This document shows, one piece after another, positions 9,050 through 16,320 of a stretch of 64,000 bases of DNA. The stretch comes from Bacteroidia bacterium (lineage in GTDB: Bacteria > Bacteroidota > Bacteroidia > Chitinophagales > Chitinophagaceae): NCBI GenBank assembly GCA_030426665.1, contig JAUHYD010000006.1:1-64000 (forward strand), in the 5' to 3' direction. Each line of letters starts with the position of its first letter. The first letter of the stretch is position 1. The notes under the pieces are model-generated. The model worked only from the letters and a program-made list of their open reading frames with translations, made no database searches and was not told the DNA's origin. A program made the translations under genes and the position numbers.

Positions 9050-9112
9050 TGAAAATTATTTAATAAACAAGGAAACGTAACATTATTACGGTAATTTTAC
9101 AACGATAAAAAG

Positions 9113-10162
9113 ATGATGAACAGAAAAAATATCATAACCCGCTTGAGTCTTGCTTCTGCTATGGTACTTAGTACCTGCGGTCTTTTTGCGCAGGATATTC
9201 ACTTCACTCAGTTTGACATGGCACCGTTGGTAATCAATCCGGCTTTTACCGGTATGTTTAACGGGAAGGTGCGCGTCGGAGGTATCTATCGTAATCAGTG
9301 GTCAAGTGTTACTGTGCCGTATGTTACTTATGGTGCTCACGTCGATATGCCGTTATATGGTAATGAGCGGGGTGGTTATTTAGCTGGAGGTCTACAGGTA
9401 TTTAACGATAAGGCTGGCGACGGTAACCTTCAGAACTTTACCGGTTTACTATCGTTGGCATATCACTTGCCAATGGGCGAGCGTTCTGATATTGCCGTTG
9501 GTTTGCAAGGCGGATACGCTCAAAAAAGTATTGACCTCTCTAAGTTGTATTTCGGAGATGAAGCGTCTAACGGGACGTTCGTTCGAGGAACGTCTAGTGA
9601 ATATGGTTTGGGTATCGGGAACTCCGTTAATTACTACATTGTGAATGCCGGCGTTTCTCTGGCTGGTGTGAATAGCAACCATAATTTTGGCTACGTTATT
9701 GGTCTTGGAGCAAACAATATTAACCAACCCAATGACGCGTTGCTGAAAAAGCAGACAAGCACTGTAGGGTTAGATATGAGGTTTACAGGGCAGGTTGGCC
9801 TGACAATAGCAACCAACGAAAGGTTTACATTGCGCCCGGCGTTAATTTACCAAACGCAAGCTTCTGCAAGTGAAATTATTGCAGGTAATGAATTTTTATA
9901 TTATGTAAGCGATAATCCTGGTTATCAGGATTTCTCCACAGCGGTGTTTTTAGGTGCTTGGTATCGCACCGGTGATGCAGCGATGATTACTGCTGGTATG
10001 GAGTTTAAAGGTGTTCGTATCGGGGTAGGTTACGATTATAATATTTCGCAGCTTAATTCCGCTAGCAATGGAAATGGTGGATTTGAAATTGCTATTCGTT
10101 ATATTGCGCCCTATGGCAATAAGTTTGCCGATAAAAGAGTTATCCCCTGCACACGTTTTTAG
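9113..10162 (+). CDS. PorP/SprF family type IX secretion membrane protein
   Basis: An outer-membrane beta-barrel protein of 349 residues of the PorP/SprF family. It has a signal peptide (to about residue 26, ending FAQ) and the family's diagnostic start to the mature protein: DIHFTQFDMAPLVINPAFTGMFNG followed by GGIYRNQWSSV (split here into its two known blocks). Strand-rich sequence follows and the protein ends in an aromatic residue. In the family, PorP works with PorE at the cell envelope in type IX secretion, and SprF helps export of specific cargo. The next gene encodes a PorE-like protein, supporting this role. A terminator lies between the two genes, so they may be transcribed separately as well as together. 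Confidence 0.92.
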   Translation: MMNRKNIITRLSLASAMVLSTCGLFAQDIHFTQFDMAPLVINPAFTGMFNGKVRVGGIYRNQWSSVTVPYVTYGAHVDMPLYGNERGGYLAGGLQVFNDKAGDGNLQNFTGLLSLAYHLPMGERSDIAVGLQGGYAQKSIDLSKLYFGDEASNGTFVRGTSSEYGLGIGNSVNYYIVNAGVSLAGVNSNHNFGYVIGLGANNINQPNDALLKKQTSTVGLDMRFTGQVGLTIATNERFTLRPALIYQTQASASEIIAGNEFLYYVSDNPGYQDFSTAVFLGAWYRTGDAAMITAGMEFKGVRIGVGYDYNISQLNSASNGNGGFEIAIRYIAPYGNKFADKRVIPCTRF

Positions 10163-10182
10163 GCGAAATACTTAATACTTTT

Positions 10183-10223
10183 GAAGGGCTGAAAAAGAAA
10201 TTTTTAAAAGCCCTTCGTTTTTA
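10183..10223 (+). terminator. Terminator after porP
   Basis: GAAGGGCT (10183-10190) pairs with AGCCCTTC (10209-10216) around an A/T-rich loop and is followed by GTTTTTAT. It lies between porP and the porE-like gene and may attenuate rather than fully end transcription. Confidence 0.75.
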
Positions 10224-10268
10224 TAAAACCAATTTATACTTTTATATCCATTAACAACGCTCACGCAC

Positions 10269-12470
10269 ATGAGAAAAAATTGGCTGTACCTGTTTCTAGC
10301 TACGATAGTAATGATTGCTCCGCATCAGGCAGATGCGCAGAGGAATATGAAGAAAAAGTATAGAAATAAGGCAAATGACCCCAAATCAGGTTTATCGTAC
10401 GATAAGAAGTTGGACTGGGCTGATGGGTTGTTCGCACAAGGTAGTTACTTTAATGCTATTGATTATTATCAGCAGTTAAAGCAAAACGACGAAAGAAATC
10501 CATACATTACCTATCAGTTGGCAGACTGTTACAGGGCTACGCGCGACTACGTTCCCGCAGCACACTACTTTCTGGAAGTGAAATATATGGGTAAACGCCT
10601 CTTCCCTTATAGTACCTATTATGCAGGGTTGATGCTAAAACAGCAAGGGGAATATCAGCAAGCTATTGAGCAGTTTCGTGAGTTTTTAGCAGATAACAAG
10701 AAAAGTGCGACAAGACGCGCACCAAACCCTATTGAAGCCATCGAAAACAATCCTGACAGAACTATTATTCCGATGGATATGAAGGAGATTAAAAAGCGAG
10801 CTGAAAAGGAAATCCTTGGTTGTGAAAAGGCGATAGCTTCTATTAAAGACCCGGAACCCGCTACGTTGGTAAATGCAGGTCCCAATATTAATACTGCATC
10901 TACTGAACTTTCGCCATATCCGCTTGGTGACTCTGCACTTGTTTTTGGTACTATTGGTAGAAATGAAACTATTGTTACAACTACCAGAAGAGGAGCCAGA
11001 GCAAATACTCCCTATAAGGAGAAGTTTATGTACTCTCACAAACAACCGGGATACGTTGACTCTTTCCAGTGGCCTATGCCTTTTTATGACGGTCAATTTA
11101 ATGATCCGAATTTCCATACAGCAAACGGATGTTGGGGGCCTGGAGGCGAGAAATTTTATTTCTCTAAATGCGCCGAAGATGAATCCGATTCTAACCATAT
11201 GAAATGTAACATTTACATTTCGAAGTTTGAAATAACTGGTTGGGGAGCACCTAAGATTATTGAAGGTTTGAACGAACCGGGACATAACACGATGCCGTTT
11301 GTAGCTAAAGTTGGTAAGAAGGAAGTAATGTTTTTTTCCTCTGATCGTAAGTTGCAGAGTCGTGGTGGATACGACCTTTGGTATTCAATCATAGACCCTA
11401 GAAGCGGATCTTTCGGCAGACCTCAAAACTGTGGTAAAGTAATCAATACTTCCAGAAACGAAGTTTCTCCTTATTACGATTCACGTACGCAGACGCTTTA
11501 TTTTGCGTCTAATGGTCAGGTTTCTTTTGGTGGTTATGATATCTATAAAGCACAAGGTGGTCCATCTCGTTACAGAGGTCTTCAAAATATGGGGTATCCG
11601 ATAAATACCTGTGCCGATGAATTATATTATATACTGGACCCTGTAGGGAAGCCTGATGGTTATGTGGTATCAAACCGTATCGGATCTTACTCTACTAAAA
11701 ACCCAACTTGTTGTAATGACATTTGGCGTATTCAGTACGAACCAAAGTTGGTCGTAATGGGTAAAGTGATTGGCAAAAAGTCACAAAATCTGATGCCTGA
11801 AACTGTGGTGAAAATCGTTGATCAGAAAGGCGATTTACGTACCTATAATTCTGAAGATGGCGAATTCCTGTTCAGTATGGCTCGTTCTCATTCTTATGTT
11901 ATTACTGGTGACAAACCAGGTTATACTTCTACAAGAGCATCTGTCAGTACAATGGAAATTAAGCGCTCTGATCCGGATGATACAGTACACGTTACTATAT
12001 TCCTTGATAGTGTGAGAAACAGCTTTAGCGTTAGCAATATTTACTACGATTACGATAAGTCAACTTTGCGACCAGAATCAGTTGCCTCACTTGATTCAGT
12101 TGTACAGTTTCTTACTGATAACCCCTCAATATCTGTAGAGATTTATTCTTACACGGATGCTAAAGGAAATGATGAATATAACTTACAGCTCTCTCAACGT
12201 CGTGCGCAGTCTGTACTTGACTACTTAGAAAAAAGCGGTATAGAAAGAAGCAGAATGGCAGCAAGAGGTTTTGGTAACAAAAACGCTGTTGCTCCTAATC
12301 AGGTTAATGGAAAAGATAATCCTTACGGTCGTCAGTTGAATCGTCGTACTGAGTTCAGAATTGTTACCGACTTACCAACTCGTCGTGTACTTTACAATAG
12401 TGCATTGCCTGGGTCTATGGATCAGCAAGGCAAGAACCTGGAAGTGGAGCCGGAAGGAGATGACTATTAA
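10269..12470 (+). CDS. PorE-like OmpA-family protein with TPR, propeller and CRD domains
   Basis: A 733-residue envelope protein with the domain order known for T9SS PorE. It has a signal peptide ending DADAQ-like (about 1-24), TPR-type helices (about 45-140, YFNAIDYYQQLKQND..YQLADCYRATRDY), a PD40/WD40-like beta-propeller (about 200-480), and a carboxypeptidase-regulatory-like domain (about 495-575, GKVIGKKSQNLMPETVVKI). A C-terminal OmpA peptidoglycan-binding domain follows (about 585-700, with SVSNIYYDYDKSTLRPES and NLQLSQRRAQSVLDYL). PorE anchors the T9SS outer-membrane complex to peptidoglycan together with PorP. Pairing with porP strengthens the call, but OmpA/PD40 proteins are multi-copy in Bacteroidota, so it may be a paralogue serving a subset of cargo. 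Confidence 0.88.
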   Translation: MRKNWLYLFLATIVMIAPHQADAQRNMKKKYRNKANDPKSGLSYDKKLDWADGLFAQGSYFNAIDYYQQLKQNDERNPYITYQLADCYRATRDYVPAAHYFLEVKYMGKRLFPYSTYYAGLMLKQQGEYQQAIEQFREFLADNKKSATRRAPNPIEAIENNPDRTIIPMDMKEIKKRAEKEILGCEKAIASIKDPEPATLVNAGPNINTASTELSPYPLGDSALVFGTIGRNETIVTTTRRGARANTPYKEKFMYSHKQPGYVDSFQWPMPFYDGQFNDPNFHTANGCWGPGGEKFYFSKCAEDESDSNHMKCNIYISKFEITGWGAPKIIEGLNEPGHNTMPFVAKVGKKEVMFFSSDRKLQSRGGYDLWYSIIDPRSGSFGRPQNCGKVINTSRNEVSPYYDSRTQTLYFASNGQVSFGGYDIYKAQGGPSRYRGLQNMGYPINTCADELYYILDPVGKPDGYVVSNRIGSYSTKNPTCCNDIWRIQYEPKLVVMGKVIGKKSQNLMPETVVKIVDQKGDLRTYNSEDGEFLFSMARSHSYVITGDKPGYTSTRASVSTMEIKRSDPDDTVHVTIFLDSVRNSFSVSNIYYDYDKSTLRPESVASLDSVVQFLTDNPSISVEIYSYTDAKGNDEYNLQLSQRRAQSVLDYLEKSGIERSRMAARGFGNKNAVAPNQVNGKDNPYGRQLNRRTEFRIVTDLPTRRVLYNSALPGSMDQQGKNLEVEPEGDDY

Positions 12471-12512
12471 TATTGGTCGTTTTGAATCTTTAGTCTGAAT
12501 GAAACTTACCTT

Positions 12513-12543
12513 AAAGAGGCTGCATTTATGGCAGCCTCTTTTT
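12513..12543 (+). terminator. Terminator after the porE-like gene
   Basis: A perfect 10-bp stem AAGAGGCTGC/GCAGCCTCTT (12514-12523 and 12531-12540) with a 7-nt loop, followed by a T run. It lies about 45 nt after the stop codon. Confidence 0.93.
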
Positions 12544-12565
12544 ATTTGTTTATAAATTGTAGTTT

Positions 12566-12811
12566 ATGTTAGTTACTATTATAGTAGGAGCCATTGCAGG
12601 ATGGCTGGCCGGCACTTTGGTGCAATTCGATGACAGTAGTCTGCTGCTAGATATTATAATTGGTATCGTTGGTGGGTGGTTAGGTTATAAGTTGTTTGGT
12701 CACATGCTTAATGTCACCGGCAGTCCATTGATTAACCACATCATTACAGCTACTGCCGGCGCAGCAATATTGGCAATTGGAATAAAGTTGATTCGTAAAA
12801 TATTACGTTGA
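12566..12811 (+). CDS. GlsB/YeaQ/YmgE-like small membrane protein
   Basis: An 81-residue hydrophobic protein with three membrane segments and Gly-rich helices (IIVGAIAGWLAGTL, then IIIGIVGGWLGYKLFG). This matches the pattern of the GlsB/YeaQ/YmgE (transglycosylase-associated) family, often tied to stress response although the molecular role is not settled. The gene ends 11 bases before the preferred prmA start and is probably co-transcribed with it. Confidence 0.75.
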   Translation: MLVTIIVGAIAGWLAGTLVQFDDSSLLLDIIIGIVGGWLGYKLFGHMLNVTGSPLINHIITATAGAAILAIGIKLIRKILR

Positions 12812-12822
12812 TTAGAGACTAT

Positions 12823-13641
12823 ATGCAAACGATTAAGATTACCATAAGAGTGTCAGAGGGTGATGTCAGAGAGGCGATTATTGCTTTGTTGTCTGACGTT
12901 GGGTATGATGCTTTCGAAGAGGAAGAAGAGCTCCTTTTTGCGTTTATATCTGAAGACCGTTTTAATGAAGGGGAACTGTCAAATATTATCAGTCTATTCG
13001 CTCTCGATTACGATTTGGAGGTAGTGGCCCAACAGAATTGGAATCAGATGTGGGAAGATAGTATTCAGCCGCTTGTTGTTGATGATTTTTGTACCATTGT
13101 AACCGACTTTCACGATGTTGACGTAAAGACTGCTCACAAGATTGTAATTACTCCCAAGATGTCTTTCGGTACCGGCCATCATGCCACAACCCAGTTGATG
13201 ATGACGGCAATGCGGGAACTGGATTTTAAAGGGAAGTCCGTTATTGATTTTGGAACAGGTACTGGTGTGTTGGCTATCCTTGCCGCACAAATGGGGGCAA
13301 ATGCTGTTCTCGCTATTGATAATGATGAGTGGTCTGTAGAAAATGCAGCAGAAAATATAGAAAGGAACAATTGTGCTCATATCGACGTCCGTAAAGCGTC
13401 AATTGAGGAGCTGCCAAATCCGAATTGCGACATATTGCTCGCCAACATTAATCGCCACATATTACTTCATCATATGGAGTTGCTTGGCGCTGTCGTGTGT
13501 TCCGGTGGTGTCTTGTTAATGAGTGGTCTGTTAAAGGCGGATGAGGAGGTTGTAAAAGAGGCTGCAGTAGCCGCAGGATTCGCAATTACAAAGGTAAACG
13601 ACCTGTCAGGATGGATATCTATATTGTGCGTAAAGCTGTGA
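12823..13641 (+). CDS. prmA: Ribosomal protein L11 methyltransferase
   Basis: PrmA trimethylates ribosomal protein L11 using S-adenosylmethionine. The 272-residue product has an N-terminal substrate-recognition domain and a class I methyltransferase core with KMSFGTGHHATTQLM (family signature), the SAM loop DFGTGTGVLAI (about residue 142), an acidic residue in AIDNDEW, and DILLANINRHILL, the NxN-type catalytic loop. ATG 12823 is preferred over an in-frame TTG at 12808, which would overlap the upstream gene. Length is slightly below the E. coli protein, as usual in Bacteroidota. Confidence 0.94.
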   Translation: MQTIKITIRVSEGDVREAIIALLSDVGYDAFEEEEELLFAFISEDRFNEGELSNIISLFALDYDLEVVAQQNWNQMWEDSIQPLVVDDFCTIVTDFHDVDVKTAHKIVITPKMSFGTGHHATTQLMMTAMRELDFKGKSVIDFGTGTGVLAILAAQMGANAVLAIDNDEWSVENAAENIERNNCAHIDVRKASIEELPNPNCDILLANINRHILLHHMELLGAVVCSGGVLLMSGLLKADEEVVKEAAVAAGFAITKVNDLSGWISILCVKL

Positions 13642-13727
13642 TTTTCGGTGCCTTTCGTTAGTGAATAGGTTGTTAAATCTTGACCGTGGTATATGCCGGT
13701 ACGTTAGGATTTTCGACCGACAACGAT

Positions 13728-13735
13728 TATATTTG
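13728..13735 (+). promoter_or_regulatory. -7 promoter element before plsY
   Basis: TATATTTG fully matches the Bacteroidota -7 consensus TAnnTTTG. TTAG, one base off TTTG, lies 20 nt upstream (13704-13707). The predicted leader to the ATG at 13762 is about 20 nt. Confidence 0.55.
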
Positions 13736-13761
13736 TTACTCCCAGTAATACTAAAAATATA

Positions 13762-14400
13762 ATGACATTAGCAATTCTTATTATTCTTGCATACTTGATA
13801 GGTTCTGTGCCTACGGCAGTATGGGTGAGTAAATGGGTTTACGGAATTGACATACGTGAACATGGTAGCGGAAATGCAGGAGCAACTAACGCATTCAGGA
13901 TATTAGGTACTAAAGCAGGAGCAGCTGTAATGGCTGCTGATATGATGAAAGGATTCCTTGCAGTAAAGCTTTCTATTTTTTCTCAGTTTCCGTGGACCAG
14001 CGAACCTTTTGTAAACCTTCAGATTTTTCTTGGTCTTGCCGCAGTCTTAGGGCACATATTTCCGATATGGGCTGAGTTTAGAGGGGGTAAGGGTATAGCC
14101 ACTTTGTTTGGTATGATACTTTCTATCCACCCCATAGTGGCAGCTAGCTTAGTGCTTGTGTTTTTTCTGATGCTGCTCATTACCAGATATGTGTCCCTTA
14201 GCTCTATTGCAGCTAGTATCGCATTTCCGCTGCTGATATTGTTTATTTTCAATGCGCAGGCACAGGAGTTGAGTTATAGGCTCTTTGCAATTGCTACAGC
14301 GTTTTTGGTGGTGCTGACGCATCACAAAAACATTAGCAGGTTGATTAGCGGTAATGAAAACAAAGTTCCGTTTTTCCGTAAACGGAAACACAGGGAATAG
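13762..14400 (+). CDS. plsY: Glycerol-3-phosphate acyltransferase PlsY
   Basis: PlsY transfers the acyl group of acyl-phosphate to glycerol-3-phosphate, the first step of phospholipid synthesis at the inner membrane. The 212-residue polytopic protein shows all three conserved cytoplasmic motifs: GSVPTAVWVSK, then GSGNAGATNAFR early in the chain, FRGGKGIATLFG in the middle, and THHKNISRLISGNENKV near the end. The start is well placed, directly before the first membrane helix, and a promoter element is seen just upstream. Confidence 0.96.
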   Translation: MTLAILIILAYLIGSVPTAVWVSKWVYGIDIREHGSGNAGATNAFRILGTKAGAAVMAADMMKGFLAVKLSIFSQFPWTSEPFVNLQIFLGLAAVLGHIFPIWAEFRGGKGIATLFGMILSIHPIVAASLVLVFFLMLLITRYVSLSSIAASIAFPLLILFIFNAQAQELSYRLFAIATAFLVVLTHHKNISRLISGNENKVPFFRKRKHRE

Positions 14401-14468
14401 TATTCACCCAACAACTTCAAATCATCCAAATACCTGCGTACAAGAAGCTGATTAGTTACATCTTTCCC

Positions 14469-15071
14469 TTGTCGCTGAGGAAAGGTGTAAGTGCAGACAA
14501 TCCTTATCTCGAATTAGTCATATACCGAAATCGACTTCAGTTAGTTACCACAGATGTCCTGTATTCAGATGGCGACAAGTATATACCTGCGGTTGTTGTT
14601 TCTCGTCATTTTAAGGCCGAATTAGCAAGTTTTAAGAATGTGCTGGTACTAGGTACTGGCCTGGGAAGCATAGTGCACGTGCTTCATAAAAAGAAGGCAC
14701 GCCCGGCATACACTTTAGTGGAGCGTGACGAGGTGGTGCTTGAGTGGGCAATGGAGGTTTTTGATACTACAATCGGTAGTGCAGGAATTGAGCCTGTATG
14801 TGCCGATGCACAGGAGTTTTTACAATCTCATAAACGTAAATACGACCTTTTATTTATTGACGTGTTTAATGGTAGGCATGTTCCCTCTTTTGTAATATCA
14901 GATGATTTCCTGAAACAGTGCAAGGACCACCTTACAGCCGGAGGGCATCTGGCAATGAACTACATCGTAAATGATGAGTCCGAATGGGGGCAGCTGCAAA
15001 AATTATTCTCTGATATTTTCCCCGGTTACAAGGCCATAAGCAGAAGTGTCAACAAGATATTGGTTGTATAG
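14469..15071 (+). CDS. Spermidine synthase-like SAM methyltransferase; start unclear
   Basis: A class I methyltransferase-fold protein of the spermidine-synthase-like group: VLVLGTGLGSIVHVLHKK is the nucleotide loop, YTLVERDEVVLEWA holds the acidic ribose binder, and DLLFIDVFNGRHVPSFV follows. The polyamine-specific N-terminal barrel is short, so it may not make spermidine. The start is a problem. The only canonical start in the frame before the core is TTG at 14469. Yet the in-frame codons back to about 14442 encode KKLISYIFP, which resembles the family's usual N-terminus, and no ATG, GTG or TTG exists between the stop at 14379 and 14469. A non-standard start (for example CTG 14448 or an ATT/ATA codon) or a sequence change is possible. 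Confidence 0.7.
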   Translation: MSLRKGVSADNPYLELVIYRNRLQLVTTDVLYSDGDKYIPAVVVSRHFKAELASFKNVLVLGTGLGSIVHVLHKKKARPAYTLVERDEVVLEWAMEVFDTTIGSAGIEPVCADAQEFLQSHKRKYDLLFIDVFNGRHVPSFVISDDFLKQCKDHLTAGGHLAMNYIVNDESEWGQLQKLFSDIFPGYKAISRSVNKILVV

Positions 15072-15160
15072 TTTGTCTTTGTGCTTATGTATCGATAGGA
15101 AATGGATATAAAGCACAACATTTCGCTTATTGCTTTCTGCAGACATTGCCCTATTACATT

Positions 15161-15168
15161 TACCTTTG
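15161..15168 (+). promoter_or_regulatory. -7 promoter element before prfB
   Basis: TACCTTTG is a full match to TAnnTTTG and lies 9 nt before the preferred prfB ATG at 15177. This implies a nearly leaderless transcript and supports that start over upstream in-frame codons. Confidence 0.5.
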
Positions 15169-15176
15169 CATCGAAT

Positions 15177-16265
15177 ATGACACAGGAGAACCTGAAAGAA
15201 ATGCGGGATCGGGTACAACATCTGCACCGCTACCTGCACATCAATGACCGGATAGCAAAGCTGGAGAACGATAAGCAGTTGACACTGTCACCTGGTTTTT
15301 GGGATGACAACAAGCGCGCTACTGCCATCCTGAAGGAAATGAAAATTGACAAATATTGGACAGAGTTCTTTGACAGAGTAAAAGCATCTGTTGAGGATTT
15401 TGCAATATTGTTTGAGTTCTGGAAGGAAGGAGAGGCGACCGAAGAAGAGGCACAAGAGGCATTCAGCAAAGCTGAAACTGAGCTCGACGAATTGGAGTTC
15501 AAGAGTACATTAGATAAGCCGGAAGATGAAATGCCGGCAATGGTGGTGATAAATAGTGGCGCAGGTGGTACAGAGAGTCAGGATTGGGCGGAAATGCTGC
15601 TACGTATGTATCGCATGTATGGCGAGAAGCAGGGTTGGAAGATAAGTGAAGTAGATGTTCAATATGGCGATGGTGCGGGTATTAAGCAGGCAACGCTTGA
15701 GTTTGACGGAGCATTCGCTTATGGGTTGCTAAAAGCAGAAAGCGGTGTCCATAGATTAGTACGTATTTCGCCATTTGATTCAAACGCACGGAGGCACACT
15801 TCTTTTGCGTCTGTGTTTGTGTATCCGCTTATTGATGATACCATTGATATTCAGGTTAACCCCGCAGACCTGGAATGGGCATTCTTTCGTTCCGGTGGCT
15901 CTGGCGGGCAGAACGTAAACAAGGTAGAAACAGCAGTAAGATTAAAGCACATACCCAGCGGAATAATAGTAGAGTGTCAGCAGGCACGTACTCAGGGGGA
16001 AAACAGAGAAAAGGCAATGACTATGCTCAAAAGCCAGCTATACGAAGAAGAGATGCGCAAAAGGGAAGAGGTGCTGAATGCTACCAATGCTACCAAGAAG
16101 AAGATAGAGTGGGGGTCGCAGATTCGTAGTTATGTATTTCATCCGTATAAAATGATAAAAGATCATCGTACAGATTACGAGGTAGGTAATGTGCAACCAG
16201 TAATGGATGGTGAGTTGGATGAATTTATTAAAGCTTACTTGATGATGGTATCGTCAGATAGTTAA
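15177..16265 (+). CDS. prfB: Peptide chain release factor 2
   Basis: RF2 releases the finished peptide at UGA and UAA codons. The 362-residue protein has the coiled N-terminal domain, the stop-codon recognition tripeptide SPF in [15 protein letters not shown] (about residue 197), and the catalytic GGQ in [14 protein letters not shown] (about residue 243). ATG 15177 fits the family start and the promoter just upstream. In many bacteria prfB needs a programmed +1 frameshift at a CTT TGA C site near codon 25; here the matching place (RYLHIND) is read straight through as CTG CAC with no in-frame stop, so that autoregulation is absent. Confidence 0.96.
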   Translation: MTQENLKEMRDRVQHLHRYLHINDRIAKLENDKQLTLSPGFWDDNKRATAILKEMKIDKYWTEFFDRVKASVEDFAILFEFWKEGEATEEEAQEAFSKAETELDELEFKSTLDKPEDEMPAMVVINSGAGGTESQDWAEMLLRMYRMYGEKQGWKISEVDVQYGDGAGIKQATLEFDGAFAYGLLKAESGVHRLVRISPFDSNARRHTSFASVFVYPLIDDTIDIQVNPADLEWAFFRSGGSGGQNVNKVETAVRLKHIPSGIIVECQQARTQGENREKAMTMLKSQLYEEEMRKREEVLNATNATKKKIEWGSQIRSYVFHPYKMIKDHRTDYEVGNVQPVMDGELDEFIKAYLMMVSSDS

Positions 16266-16320
16266 AACATACAACGTCGCTTTGAGTTAGTTATGTTTCA
16301 AGGCGTGTGAGTAAACGGCA

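Larger units (their letters stand above)
8558..9112. other. 555-base divergent intergenic region with promoter, dyads and a hairpin
   Basis: No supported gene. It holds a dyad CAGTAA/TTACTG (8644-8661), a near-ideal promoter (8767-8797), two direct copies of ACGGGT 12 nt apart (8849 and 8861), and a hairpin (9028-9049) shortly before porP. Its length and structure suggest a long regulated leader or a small RNA ahead of the T9SS genes. Confidence 0.5.

Noticed and set aside
10686-11285. Minus-strand frame of 199 codons inside the porE-like gene
   Set aside because: It lies wholly opposite a well-supported domain protein and has no recognisable motif.
15102-15177. Extended N-terminus of prfB from 15102
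   Set aside because: The added residues do not fit the RF2 family and a -7 promoter element falls inside this stretch.
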